A stretch of DNA of 64,000 bases from Castanea sativa (Eukaryota > Streptophyta > Magnoliopsida > Fagales > Fagaceae). The stretch lies in contig NC_134021.1 in NCBI RefSeq assembly GCF_040712315.1, positions 45,323,501 to 45,387,500 of the forward strand. Direction: 5' to 3'. Positions within the stretch are counted from its first letter, which is position 1, and every line of letters begins with the position of its first letter. The notes below the pieces were generated by a model. The model worked only from the letters and a program-made list of their open reading frames with translations. It was not told the origin of the DNA and did not search any database. Shown in pieces: positions 21,783 to 32,376 of this stretch. A program made the position numbers and the translations under genes.

Positions 21783-23327
21783 TGGGGGGAAATTCAGTCC
21801 ATATGTTCTCAGATTCTCAGTTAGTTGTAGGCCAAGTGTTGGGGACATTGGAGGCCAGAGATCCAAGAATGCAAGAATACCTAATCAGGGCTAGGCACTT
21901 ACAGTCCAGATTTGATTCTTTCATCTTCGCACATATATCTAGGTGTGGAAATAGACATGCAGATTGGCCACGCTTACAACATCCTCGGCTCAGGGTTTGC
22001 CTTGGGTCATTCTCGTGGAAGACCTGTTGAAACCTGCTCAGACGACTGTAAACACCATCCATATTCATCAGGTTAGGCTCGAACCTAGTTGGATGGACCT
22101 CATAATGTCTTTTCTTAAGAGTGATGTCCTTCCCAAGGACAAATCTGAGACAAATAAAGTTCGTAGAAAGGTACCTTGGTTCTGGTTTTCCGAGGATCAG
22201 AAGTTATATAAACGCTCCTTTTTTGGGCCATATTTGTTGTGTGTACACCCTGAAACCACGGAGTCGTTGTTGGAGGAATTGCATGAAGGGATTTGTAGAA
22301 GTCATATAGGAGGGAGGTCTTTAGCTTATAGAGCTCTGACCCAAGGATATTGGTGGCCCAATATGTAGAGAGAAGCTCAAGATTATGCCAGAAAATGTGA
22401 CCAATGCTAGAGGTTTGGTCCTAACATCCACCAACTCGGTGGCGTACTTAACCCTCTATCTAGTTCGTGGCTGTTCGCACAATGGGGGTTGGATATAGTA
22501 GGGCCCTTCCCAAAGGCTGTGGGAAATAAAAGATGGTTACTCGTAGGGACTGATTACTTTACCAAATGGGTTGAAGCAAAGCCTTTGTCAAACATTAGGG
22601 ATGTGGATGCAAAGAAGTTTGTTTGGAAGAACATCGTCACAAGGTTTGGGGTACCCCATACACTTATTTCAGATAATGGCTTGCAGTTTGATAGCAAAGC
22701 TTTCAGAAAATACTATGGTGACATGGGTATCACAAATAGAGACTCCACTCTAGCTTATCCTTAGGGAAATGAGCAGGCCGAGGCTGTTAACAAGGTGATA
22801 GTAAATGGACTGAAGAAGAGGTTGGACGATGCAAAAGGAAGGTGGGTGGAAGAATTACCACACGTTCTGTGGACGTATCGAACTACACCACGAAGGTCCA
22901 CAGGAGAAATGCCCTTCTTCATGACCTATGGAGCCGAGGCCATAATCCCTTTGGAAACTAGGTTTCCGACGTTGAGGACAAGCTCTTTCAGCCTAGAAAA
23001 TAACGATGGTTTGCTAGAGAAAAGCCTGGATCTGGTTAAGGAACGGCGAGAGGCTGCCATGGTTCAACTGGCTTATTATCAGCAGAGGCTTAAACGAGGA
23101 TATGATGCTCACGTGAAGCTAAGGCCACTTGTGCCTGGAGATTTGGTCTTAAGGAAAGTCATGGGTACCTCCAAGAATTTAGCATGGGGAAAGCTAGTGC
23201 CTACCTGGGAAGGACCATGCCGAATCACTTCGGTGGCAAGTATAGGGTCATATCGCTTAGCAGACTTAGATGAAAAAATTGTACAACGTCCTTGGAATGT
23301 AAATAACCTGCGAAGGTATTACTATTA
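21783..23327 (+). pseudogene. Gypsy pol remnant: RNase H end and integrase (Tat lineage), broken
   Basis: This starts abruptly inside the RNase H domain (FSDSQLVVGQV). A frameshift near 21963 follows HAD, then come the integrase zinc-binding region (HEGICRSHIGGRSL), the catalytic core (WGLDIVGPF, ISDNGLQFDS and a GNEQAEAVNK glutamate) and a C-terminal region with GDLVLRKV, WEGPCRI and NNLRRYY. The element's gag, protease and reverse transcriptase are missing. In-frame stops occur at about 22366, 22408 and 22762, each where the family has glutamine. The protein cannot function. The integrase type and the downstream architecture fit the Tat group of Ty3/gypsy elements. Confidence 0.85.
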
Positions 23328-23368
23328 ATGAAAGGCACTTCTGTCATTTTTGTTCAATTACCATTATG

Positions 23369-24501
23369 TTGTATTTCGATTCATTATACTAGTGTCAAAC
23401 AGAAACTTGGTCATGCATGGTCCTTGGACCACATACCTCGTGGTAATTGATATCTTATTAAATGTTAAACAGAACCTTAGTTACGTCGGGTCCTCGAACC
23501 TTCTACTTTGGGAAAATTAACATTTCGATTTATTATACTAAATGTCAAACAGAAACTTGGTCATGCATGGTCCTCGGACTACATATCTTGTGGAAATTGA
23601 TATCTTATTAAATGTTAAACAGAACCTTAGTTACGTCGGGTCCTCGGACCTTCTACTTTGGTAAAATTAACATTTCGATTCATTATACTAAGTGTCAAAC
23701 AGAAACTTGGTCATGCATGGTCCTCGGACCACATACCTCATGGAAATTGATATCTTATTAAATATTAAACAGAACCTTAGTTACGTCGGGTCCTCGGACC
23801 TTCTACTTTGGAGAAATTAACATTTCGATTCATTATATTAAGTGTCAAACAGAAACTTGGTCATGCATAGTCCTCGGACCACATACCTCGTGGAAATTGA
23901 TATCTTATTAAATGTTAAACAGAACTTTAGTTACGTCGGGTCCTCGGACCTTCTACTTTAGGAAAATTAACATTTCGATTCATTATACTAAGTGTCAAAC
24001 AGAAACTTGGTCATGCATGGTCCTTAGACCACATACCTCGTGAAAATTGATATCTTATTAAATGTTAAACAGAACCTTAGTTACGTCGGATCTTCGGACC
24101 TTCTACTTTGGAAAAATTAACATTTTGATTCATTATACTAAGTGTCAAACAGAAACTTGGTCATGCATGGTCCTCGGACCACATATCTCGTGAAAATTGA
24201 TATCTTATTAAATGTTAAACAGAAGCTTAGTTACGTCGGGTCCTCAAACCTTCTACTTTGGAGAAATTAACATTTCGATTCATTATACTAAGTGTCAAAC
24301 AGAAACTTGGTCATGCATCGTTCTCAGACCACATACCTCGTGAAAATTGATATCTTATTAAATTTTAAATAGAACCTTAGTTACGTTGGGTCCTCGGACC
24401 TTCTACTTTGGGGAAATTAACATTTCAATTCATTATACTAAGTGTCAAACAAAAACTTGGTCATGCATGGTCCTCGAACCACATACCTCGTGGAAATTGA
24501 T
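23369..24501 (+). repeat. 150-bp tandem repeat array (about 7.5 units, each a 75-bp dimer)
   Basis: CATTTCGATTCATTATACTA recurs at exactly 150-bp spacing (23521, 23671, 23821, 23971, 24121, 24271, 24421, with small changes). Each unit has two related halves, one with AAACTTGGTCATGCATGGTC and one with AACCTTAGTTACGTCGGGTC, both followed by CTCGGACC. It lies between pol and the antisense ORF of a Tat-type element, a region known in this lineage to generate satellite-like repeats. Confidence 0.93.
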
Positions 24502-24979
24502 GTATTGATAAACCATGGTAAGTATGACAGTTTACTTTATGCTCAAAACTAAACACCAAATTAAAGCTTAGATTGTATTTCTCTTATTTAAATATAGAAA
24601 TATTCATACATACTTGAATGTATGTTGTTGCACTTCATATATTACAATTTCTATACATAATTTATCTGCTAATGATTAAAATTGATAAAGCGAATGTACT
24701 TTTATGTTAGGTTATTGATGACTAAGGCGTTGTAAAGGCTTCACTGTACATTGAAATATTGAATTAATTGTTCCATGCATGTAATTTACATTAAGGTGAA
24801 GGAAATTAGTATTTCACTATCGAAGATTAGCAATGAGTTAAAGAGCAATCATTCAAATTTCTCATTAATTCTATCAAGGGGTACATTGGAAATGAAACTC
24901 TGAAAAAAAAAGATCGAGACAAAATTCTTAATAAAAAGAAAGAAATTACATAAAGGAAAAAGTCCTACATGGCCTATGC
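24502..24979. other. Spacer between tandem array and antisense ORF
   Basis: AT-rich non-coding sequence of the gypsy 3' region. Nothing recognised. Confidence 0.5.
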
Positions 24980-27579
24980 CTAGAGTTTTGGGGGAGGATC
25001 CTGTCTGGACTTGTGGGTAGCTTCTTTTATTTTGGCCTCCTCCTCTGTTTGCTTAAGCTCCACTTTGAATGAGGTTTGGATTTGTTTCCCTTTATCCTTT
25101 GCCATTGGTGGAGGAACATTTTCCTCAGCATGCTCGCTTGTGCGTTTCCTGGCCCCATCACCTAGTTCCTTCTCTTTATCAGAACCAGTAAGTTCTTTAG
25201 GAGATGGAAGAGGTTCTTGAATTGAAGATGGGTGTGCCGAAGGCACTGCCTCGGAGGTAGTTGAAGTAGGAGGAAGGTCTTCAATCACTTGGATATCCCG
25301 TGGAATCCAAATGTTCTCGAACTTCCTCAACTCAGAATCGATTGGAACTCCTGCCGCGTTTAGGGCTTCGCCCCAAACCTGATGACAGTACTCCTTACAC
25401 AACTCTCCCAACTCCTCGGTCAGACGGGTTTCTGTTGCCTCGACCCCTTCATTATAAGCAGCCTTCTTGGCAGCCTCCATGGTTTCCTTGAGAATACGAG
25501 CCTCATCCTTAACTTGAGCAAGCTCCTTCTTTAAGTTAGAGTTTTCTTGTTGAACTTTAGACAGGTCCTCGTCTTTTTGGCGCAGAAGTTTGCGTTGCCC
25601 CTCCACTTGAACCTTGGTGGTTTTAAGGCTAGCCTCGACACTATTTCTTTCTCTATTCTCGTCTGCCAATTTTTTGGCCAGATCCTCGTTCTCTGCCAAG
25701 GCACGGCCTAAAGCCTTTTCGGTCTCAACTCTACTCTGGAGTTCAGCTGTAGCTTTTTTTCGAGAGTCTTCCACCCATTTCTCTGCAGCAAAGACTTCTT
25801 GGATGGCTTGCGTTGAAATAGTAAACAAGCACATTATGAAAAAAACAACATAGAAACATATATGAAAGATATTATACAGAAAGATAATGAGGTAGCAAGA
25901 TAGAAGTAGTTGAAGGGCAATTACCAGAGCTAAATCCCTTTTAGGGAGAGGAAAAGGTGTGGTTGGCTCATCTTATCCAAAGCCTCCATATCCTTTGGTA
26001 GAAGAAGAGGCTGTTCCAGGGCGCTGGCAAGGTGGTGAGCATGTCCTTGCTGGAACGCTCTGATGCTGGATTGGCTAGAAATGGGGGCCCCATCTAGTTC
26101 CAGCATGGGAGACCAATTGGCTTGCGTTCGGCGCACCTCAGCCACATCGTAGCTCTCCCCACTCTCAACAGAGGGGGCATGCGTTCTACCCTTGGCAACA
26201 TTTTGTTGTTGTAGCTGTTCTTTAAGTTTCTTTTGTTTCGCCATCTCTGCCTCCTCGGCCTCGTTCTTCCTTTTCTTTTTGGGGTCGGAGGCTGGAATCT
26301 TGGGGTCAGAAGGAGGGGGAGGTGGTGGTAGCTTGGGAGGAGGTTGAGATCCAATAGCGCCCTTTTTGGGAGCTTGTGTACCCTTTTTGGACATTAGTGT
26401 CCTCAAATTGGCCATATCCTCTTCTTCGTCGCTAGTATCAACTCACGCTGTTACTAAGCCTTTTATACCAGAATCCTTCGAGGGGTCATTTTCTTCATCC
26501 AAGATGGTGACGATGTGGCCCTCTAAGGGTCTCTCAGCTTCCTCAAGTTGAAACTGATCTATTTCCTCTTGGAGTGATTGTTACGAGGACATTGGTTCTT
26601 TTCGGATAGCTGATGCTTGAGAGTGTACTGAAAGGGGGACTGCGACGATGGGGCATGCGTAGAGGATAACTGAGGGATCGTTCGGTAGCTCGTTTTTGTC
26701 AAGAAAGCCTGGTCTCGAAATATTTATCTGTCTGCGTCTTTTGTCACCCACAATGATCACATTGCCGATGTCTTGGAAGTCCTCGGATAAGGGATTGTAT
26801 CCCAATATGAGGTGGGCTGCCCTCACTTGCAGGTTTTCACTCACGAACACCTCGGATCGTAGAACGCGATTGAGGTCTGCAACGCTGCAATAGCTTAAGC
26901 GGGGTCATACGTGTTGTTTGTCTACAAAAATATCTGAGAAGATAAGCATGGTTAGATCAGTTGTAAATGCAAAGCAGAAAGGTAATGGCAGCCAATGTAA
27001 TTAGAAATGATGAAGTTAATAGAATTAAGTCACAGGTTTAAGAATCTAATTCCTATAAAGTCACACCTGGGTCTCCCTATTCGACTGAGCAATGAGGACC
27101 ATCGTACCACATTCCAGAAGCAATAAGGTAGTCGTCCTTCATGCCTTTATTGGATTTGGGAAGGCAAGATATGAGCCTCACAATAATAGACCTAGATTTG
27201 AGGTAATATCCTACATCTTTAAGTTTGTGGCACTCGTACATATAGACGACGTCGTGCCATATGAGATTTAGACTCATCTGCTCATTTAGAGCGTCGACGC
27301 AACCTAAAACTCTAAACATGTTGGGTGTGCATTAATCTGGGCATATTCTATGGTTACAAAGGTATTCACTAGTTACGTTTTTCATGGGAAGTGTCATCCC
27401 ACCCTCTAAGAAGGCGATAATGGGGATGACAACCTCTCCTTCTTTCCTATCGTTGGCTATGGCTTCAGGGGAACAATATCTTAAACCTACATGTTGGGGA
27501 ATATGGTATTTGGCCCTAAAACCCTCCATACCGGCATCGGTATCTACCAGACATTTGAATCTACCCATTTGGTGTTGGT
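24980..27579 (-). pseudogene. Antisense additional ORF of Tat-type gypsy element, multi-exon, decayed
   Basis: This is read opposite to pol. Exon-like blocks in order: 27579 to about 27067 (from MGRFKCLVDTDAG to a CCAG/GTGTGA donor), about 26927-26420 (DLNRVLRSEVFVSEN, AAHLILGYNPLS), about 26415-25930 (proline-rich PPPKLPPPPPPSDPK and basic segments), and about 25820-24980 (heptad-like coiled coil from AIQEVFAAEKWVEDSRKKA, then a charged tail). The same order and motifs recur at 50277-52171 in an independent element. In-frame stops interrupt the first block at about 27333 and 27077. Antisense ORFs between pol and the 3' LTR are known in Tat elements; their function is unknown. Exon borders are inferred from frame changes and splice-like sites. 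Confidence 0.7.
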
Positions 27580-27689
27580 GAGAGTAAAAATTTAGTGAGG
27601 GAAAGGATATAGTTAATGGCCGAGTACAGCAGTCGGGGAGAAATGAACTTAAAGGATTGAGAACTTTTGAGACGATTCTTCGCAAGCTT

Positions 27690-28054
27690 CTTGAAAGGAT
27701 GGAGAATGGGAACTTTTAAGATGTGATTGATTTTTGAAGTGAGAGGTTGAATTTCAGTTTCCTAGGTGTTTGGTGTAAGGGAGGCAGCATTAGAGGGAAG
27801 TTATCCCGCTCAAATTTTGAGAAAGAATCCGAGTCATTGGATGCGCATCACACTGTTGGACGTGGGGGATAGGGCGTTACTTGCAGCATTTAATGCGCGT
27901 ATGACGGATTTCAAAGCGTTAGAAGCGGTTTAAAAGAGGTGAAGCAACCCCTTTCACATGTGGCGATTCGCAAAGCGTGTGAAGGCTGTGGTGTTGGTTC
28001 AAAACTCCACGTCTCTCCTCAGATGGGGAGAAAAATGAACTTTTGAGGGGCTAT
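27690..28054 (+). other. 3' untranslated part of gypsy element with polypurine tract
   Basis: Non-coding DNA ending in TTTTGAGGGGCTAT directly before the LTR start at 28055, a typical polypurine tract (about 28040-28050). Confidence 0.7.
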
Positions 28055-28854
28055 TGTGGGGGTAGAATGATTAAAACATGTATTTTGGCCTTGGGCCTGA
28101 TATTAGTGGTATAAGCCTTTCTGAGAATATCCTTAAAGGCCCACGAGCTGGCTCTTGCTGGAAAGGATGGCGGTGTTGTCCGAGGAGAGGAATCTCCTCG
28201 GCAGAATCCAGTAAGGGTTATAGGGCACGTCATTGTGATTAGAAGGAGAGTTCTGGAAAGCCTGTGAGGTAAGAGCATGTTCCACACAATTATAGGAAGG
28301 AAGAACATATGAAAAATATCAAGGGAAAAGGCTGCTACCACCGCATTAAAGACCCTGCACCTACCTTTCTAGCCGTATTAATGGGGAAATGACCTCTGCA
28401 CAATGGGGATCAACCTTCTAACTATTGTTTGAAGACTTTCCGAGGGTGGTGGATGGGACAAGTATCTATTAGGGTAACTTGAGCTACACATGGAGGATGA
28501 AAAAAAGAAGAAGAATGATATAAAAGAAAAGGAAAGGGCATGGTAATGGGGGATCGCAGAAGAACAAGAAAAGAAAGATAGAGAAAGAAATTACTATAGA
28601 CCTCACCTTTAATTTTAGACTATCACTTAAAGAAAGAATAGCAATATAAGACTTCCTCGGCTTACGTCCGAGGAGAATTTCTCATTGTTTTCATCCTTTG
28701 ATTGTGTGTGAAGTGGCAATCTAGTCCTCCATCTGTAGTCCAATATCCATAATACCTAGGTTTCAAGCCCACACTCTACAAATTTGATTGTATAAGGTCA
28801 TTTGGGCCTGAACCCATCATGTGTTTGGGTCTGGGTACAAATTGTGTGCTTAAA
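28055..28854 (+). mobile_element. Tat-type gypsy 3' LTR (800 bp)
   Basis: Begins TGTGGGGGTAG after the polypurine tract and ends TGCTTAAA, a changed form of the TTACA end of the other LTR. Same length as 20270-21069. A TATA-like GATATAAAAG is at about 28517. Followed by ATACC and the duplicated flank R2. Confidence 0.85.
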
Positions 28855-29558
28855 ATACCTATTCCCCAAAAACAAATGATATCATTACTATTTGAATATC
28901 ACTTGAATTTCAAAACATTACTTTTTTCATCTAATAAAATGAATATTTTCTATACAAAAAAATAGCTCGTCTCTTTGACCCAATATTTCAAATAGGTTCA
29001 AAATATAAAATTGAAAATATATATGTGTGTGTGTGTGTGTGTATATATATGTGTGTGTGTGTGTATATATGTATGTATGTGTGTGTGCATAGAGGTACAA
29101 AGCAGCTACTTTTTCATTTTCCTATATAATGCTAAGTGGTTCCAATAAATATTTGTAAATTTAAATGGTAGGGATATAAATATTTATTGTGGAATAAATA
29201 AATAATAAAAATTATAAAAATTATTAAATTATTTGCTTAGATAGAAAGTTAATTGGATATATTCATTCATTTAAAAGTTTGCTTTGGTAGAAAACTAAAG
29301 AGTGAAATATGATGTGGGTTCCAGTTAGCTTAACTAGTAAAATCTTTGATGGTTGGAAAAGATATTTGAAATTCAATCTCTGTCTACACAAAAAATTGGT
29401 GTCTAAATCTGATAATAAAAAACTATCATCAGGAGCGGATGTCATATATTTGAAACACTAAAACAAAAAACAAAACAAAAAAGAGTGAAATACGATGGTA
29501 TTAAAAGAAAATGAGGTGGTAAGTTAAAGGAAAGAATTCTCTTATTTATTGTTGTAGT
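28855..29558. other. Duplicated flank R2
   Basis: Near-identical to R1 (21070-21782), with the compound microsatellite at 29017-29087 and SINE at 29314-29460. It diverges from R1 after CTCTTATTTATTG (about 29551), where segmental duplicate B begins. Confidence 0.75.
29314..29460 (+). repeat. tRNA-derived SINE (flank R2)
   Basis: Counterpart of 21541-21690, with a degraded B box region. Confidence 0.65.
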
Positions 29559-29860
29559 GGGGGACAAGTTTTTTGGAAGAGGGGGCCGAAGTTTTGTTTT
29601 CTTAGACCCAAATTGAATTAAGGAGTAATATATAACTGTATACATATATCTTTTTCAATGTCAGAGGGGCCCTTCAACATGAAGTCTAAAAATTTGCTCT
29701 GTTATATATTTAAGCTGAACAAAATTATTTCAAAAGAAGAAAAAAAATGATCAAGGCAATTATTTCTTTTGACTTATTTCTGCTATGAAGAAAATTATTT
29801 CATCTTCCTCAAAAAAAAAAAAGGCAATAATTTCATTTGATAAAAAAATCATTATAAATC

Positions 29861-30047
29861 GAGAAATGCTACGTTTACACTATTTTTACAATACTTTCAC
29901 AACAAATTATAAGTGGTAAATTATTATTTGTTTTAATTTGATTCCACAATTTAAATTACTTTTTTACCTATACGTAACAATTAATAACCTGTCTCTTAGG
30001 ATTTGTTGCGAAAGTATTGTGAAAATGTTGTGGACGTAGTGTTTCTC
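29861..30047. mobile_element. Mutator-type MITE (copy B counterpart)
   Basis: Ends GAGAAATGCTACGTTTACA and GTGGACGTAGTGTTTCTC; flanks TTATAAATC and TTATAAATT match at 8 of 9. Confidence 0.7.
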
Positions 30048-30515
30048 TTATAAATTAGACAATTGTAAAAGTATAAAAAAAAAATGTTATGTCTACAATA
30101 TTTTCACAAAAAACCATTAGTAACATATTGTTACAGATTGTTATTGGTGGACAAACAGTAATTTTAGTAGTAGGTCTCTAATTATGACGAATAGTAACTT
30201 AATACTTTTGATTTGCTGTGAAAATATATTGAAAATATTGTGGACGTAACGCTTCTCGATAAACTAGACTAGCAGTGTGCAATATAGTTTTTAGCTTTAA
30301 TTCTTAAGATATTTTTTTTTTGGGTGAACTCGCTTTAATTCATAATCCTAAATCACGGATTTGTCATAACTATGACTCTATGAGAAGTTCATAAATATAT
30401 GAGATCAAATATGATTAGTGGTAGAACTAGAAAATCCAAAAAACAACCTTTTAACAAATGCAATTTTCTTACATATATCAAATTATATACATATATATAT
30501 ATATATAATATTAAT

Positions 30516-31321
30516 TGTAAGAGCCCAATTTGTACCCAGACCCAACCTTATGATGGGTGTAGGCCCAAAAAACCTTATACAATGAAATTTGTAGAGCGTG
30601 GACTTGAAACCTAGGTTTTATGGATAGTGGATAACAAGTATGGTAGGCTAGATCGCCAATACATGCACAATGAGATGATAAAGTGACAGAAACTCTCCTC
30701 AGACGTAAGCCGATGATGACTTGTATTTTTTTTTCTTCCTTCAACAATAAATTGTAGTTGAAGGTGAAGCGTACAGTGTTTCTCTCTTTCTTTTTTCCCT
30801 CTTCCTCTGTTGAATGTTTTTCTTTTCCTTTTATATCATCTTCCTTCTTCCCACCATCTTCCACGTATGGACCAGATCACCAATCTAGATACTTGTCCTA
30901 TCCACCGCCTTCTTGAAGTGCTCAAACAATAGCTATAACACTGATCATTACTGTTCAGAGGTCATTTCCCCCATTAATGCGGTCAGAGAGATAGGTGCAG
31001 AGTCTTTAATACGGTGGTAATAGCTTTCTTTAAGATATTTCCTGCTAACTCCCTCTCTCAGTGCCCATATGGAACACGTCCTCCCTCACCAGAACTCCAA
31101 GAACTCCCTTATATACATCGGGGTGTATGGTATGACCTTTACTTCCTACATCCGAGAAGATCTCCCTCCTCGGACTATTTCCACCAACTTCTTTCGTAAT
31201 AATTTGCTTGTGGGTTTTCATATTCAATACAGCCATTACCACTAAGACCTCCTCAGACGAGTTAACATCCTCGAACCAAGCCCAAGGCCCAAAAACATAT
31301 TCTAACCCTTCGGCCCCCACA
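30516..31321 (-). mobile_element. Solo LTR of the Tat-type gypsy family with perfect 5-bp TSD
   Basis: Read on the minus strand it starts TGTGGGGGCCGAAGGG and ends GGGCTCTTACA, like the LTRs at 20270, 28055, 49200 and 52674. Flanks are TTAAT (30511-30515) and TTAAT (31322-31326). Copy A has an uninterrupted ATATTAATAAATAATT at the same place, which shows the empty site. The element therefore inserted, and was reduced to one LTR, after the segmental duplication, or was lost cleanly from copy A, which is less likely. Confidence 0.9.
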
Positions 31322-31680
31322 TTAATAAATAATTAAAGAATTTTACTCCTAATTGCCATGAAATCAACATCTATTATTTCTTCTAAAATGATAAAATTTC
31401 ATATCTCTAATTTTTTTAAAATTAAAAATTAAAAAAAAGAAAGTTTTTATTAAAAAGAATTTACTTATATATTTCTAAGACATATTATCATGGTATAAGA
31501 ATAATTATTAGAGGAAAAAAAATAGCGTATTAATAATATATAAAATTTTCCATTTTTATCAAATACATTACATACATTTTGAATTAATGAGTTATTCATA
31601 TTATAAGAGCAATTAGATGAAACAAAAATGAAGCATTAACTATCTAAATAAATGAGCTACATGTTTTTAGAAAAATCTAG

Positions 31681-31759
31681 GGATTCAAATCCTCTAAATT
31701 TCCTAGTCTACCAATAGATTTTGGTAGAGTACCCTAGGAAATCTAGAGGATTTGAATTC
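31681..31759. mobile_element. Short palindromic MITE derivative
   Basis: Arms GGATTCAAATCCTCTAAATT and its inverse flank a few bases. It is related to the termini of the MITE at 31810-32088. Absent from copy A. Confidence 0.6.
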
Positions 31760-31809
31760 AAAGAAATTATCTTTAGATATAAATGTAAATGACAACCCCT
31801 CTAGATTTT
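31760..31809 (-). repeat. 50-bp host segment inverted relative to copy A
   Basis: It is the reverse complement of 11583-11633 in copy A (for example AAATTATCTTTAGATATAAA here against TTTATATCTAAAGATAATTT there), with two or three substitutions. It is bounded by MITE sequence on both sides. Confidence 0.8.
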
Positions 31810-32088
31810 GGATTCAGATCCTCTAGATTTCTCAGGGTACTCTACCAAATAGATTTTCTTAAATCTAAACCATTCTTTAATGATTTAATGGTCTAGATTC
31901 TGCCATGTCAGCATTCCACTAACAATAATCTTAATTATTTTGTTTGCAACATTATTTTATTATTTTAAGAATATTATTAGTGGAATGCTGACATGGCAAA
32001 ATCTATACCATTAAATCATTAAAGAGTGGTTAGAATTTAAAGAAATCAATTGGTAGAGTACCATGGGAAATTTAGAGGATCTGAATCC
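31810..32088. mobile_element. MITE with GGATTCAGATCC termini
   Basis: Inverted termini GGATTCAGATCCTCTAGATT and AATTTAGAGGATCTGAATCC, with inner inverted blocks (AATGCTGACATGGCA near 31987 and its inverse near 31907). 279 bp, no coding sequence, absent from copy A. Confidence 0.75.
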
Positions 32089-32298
32089 AATTTCTTTTAC
32101 CAAAAATGTAAGAGGAATGAGAGATTTTTAAAAAGTCTGAGCCCCCGTAGCATTATCACCAAGAAGTAACCATATTTGCTTAACATTTAATGCTAGTTTG
32201 ATTCATAATCTTAATTCTAATGGTCTTTCTAAATAGGAAAATATATAGCTTTTAAAGTAAAAGATCAAGGCAATTAACTTGTTTGATTAAAAAATCAC

Positions 32299-32306
32299 TA
32301 TAAATT
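32299..32306 (+). promoter_or_regulatory. Probable TATA box of TPD1-like copy B
   Basis: TATAAATT 78 bases upstream of the start codon, same spacing as in copy A. Confidence 0.55.
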
Positions 32307-32376
32307 AGATAAAGTCCTGTAACATTACATTCAGAAAAAAGAAGAGAAACTAATTTCATCAGAAAAGTTTTTAACA

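Noticed and set aside
23369..24501. Centromeric satellite
   Set aside because: The array is confined to the 3' region of one retrotransposon in this window; no higher-order array is visible.
25011..25853. Plus-strand frames opposite the antisense ORF
   Set aside because: Shadows of the minus-strand coiled-coil block.
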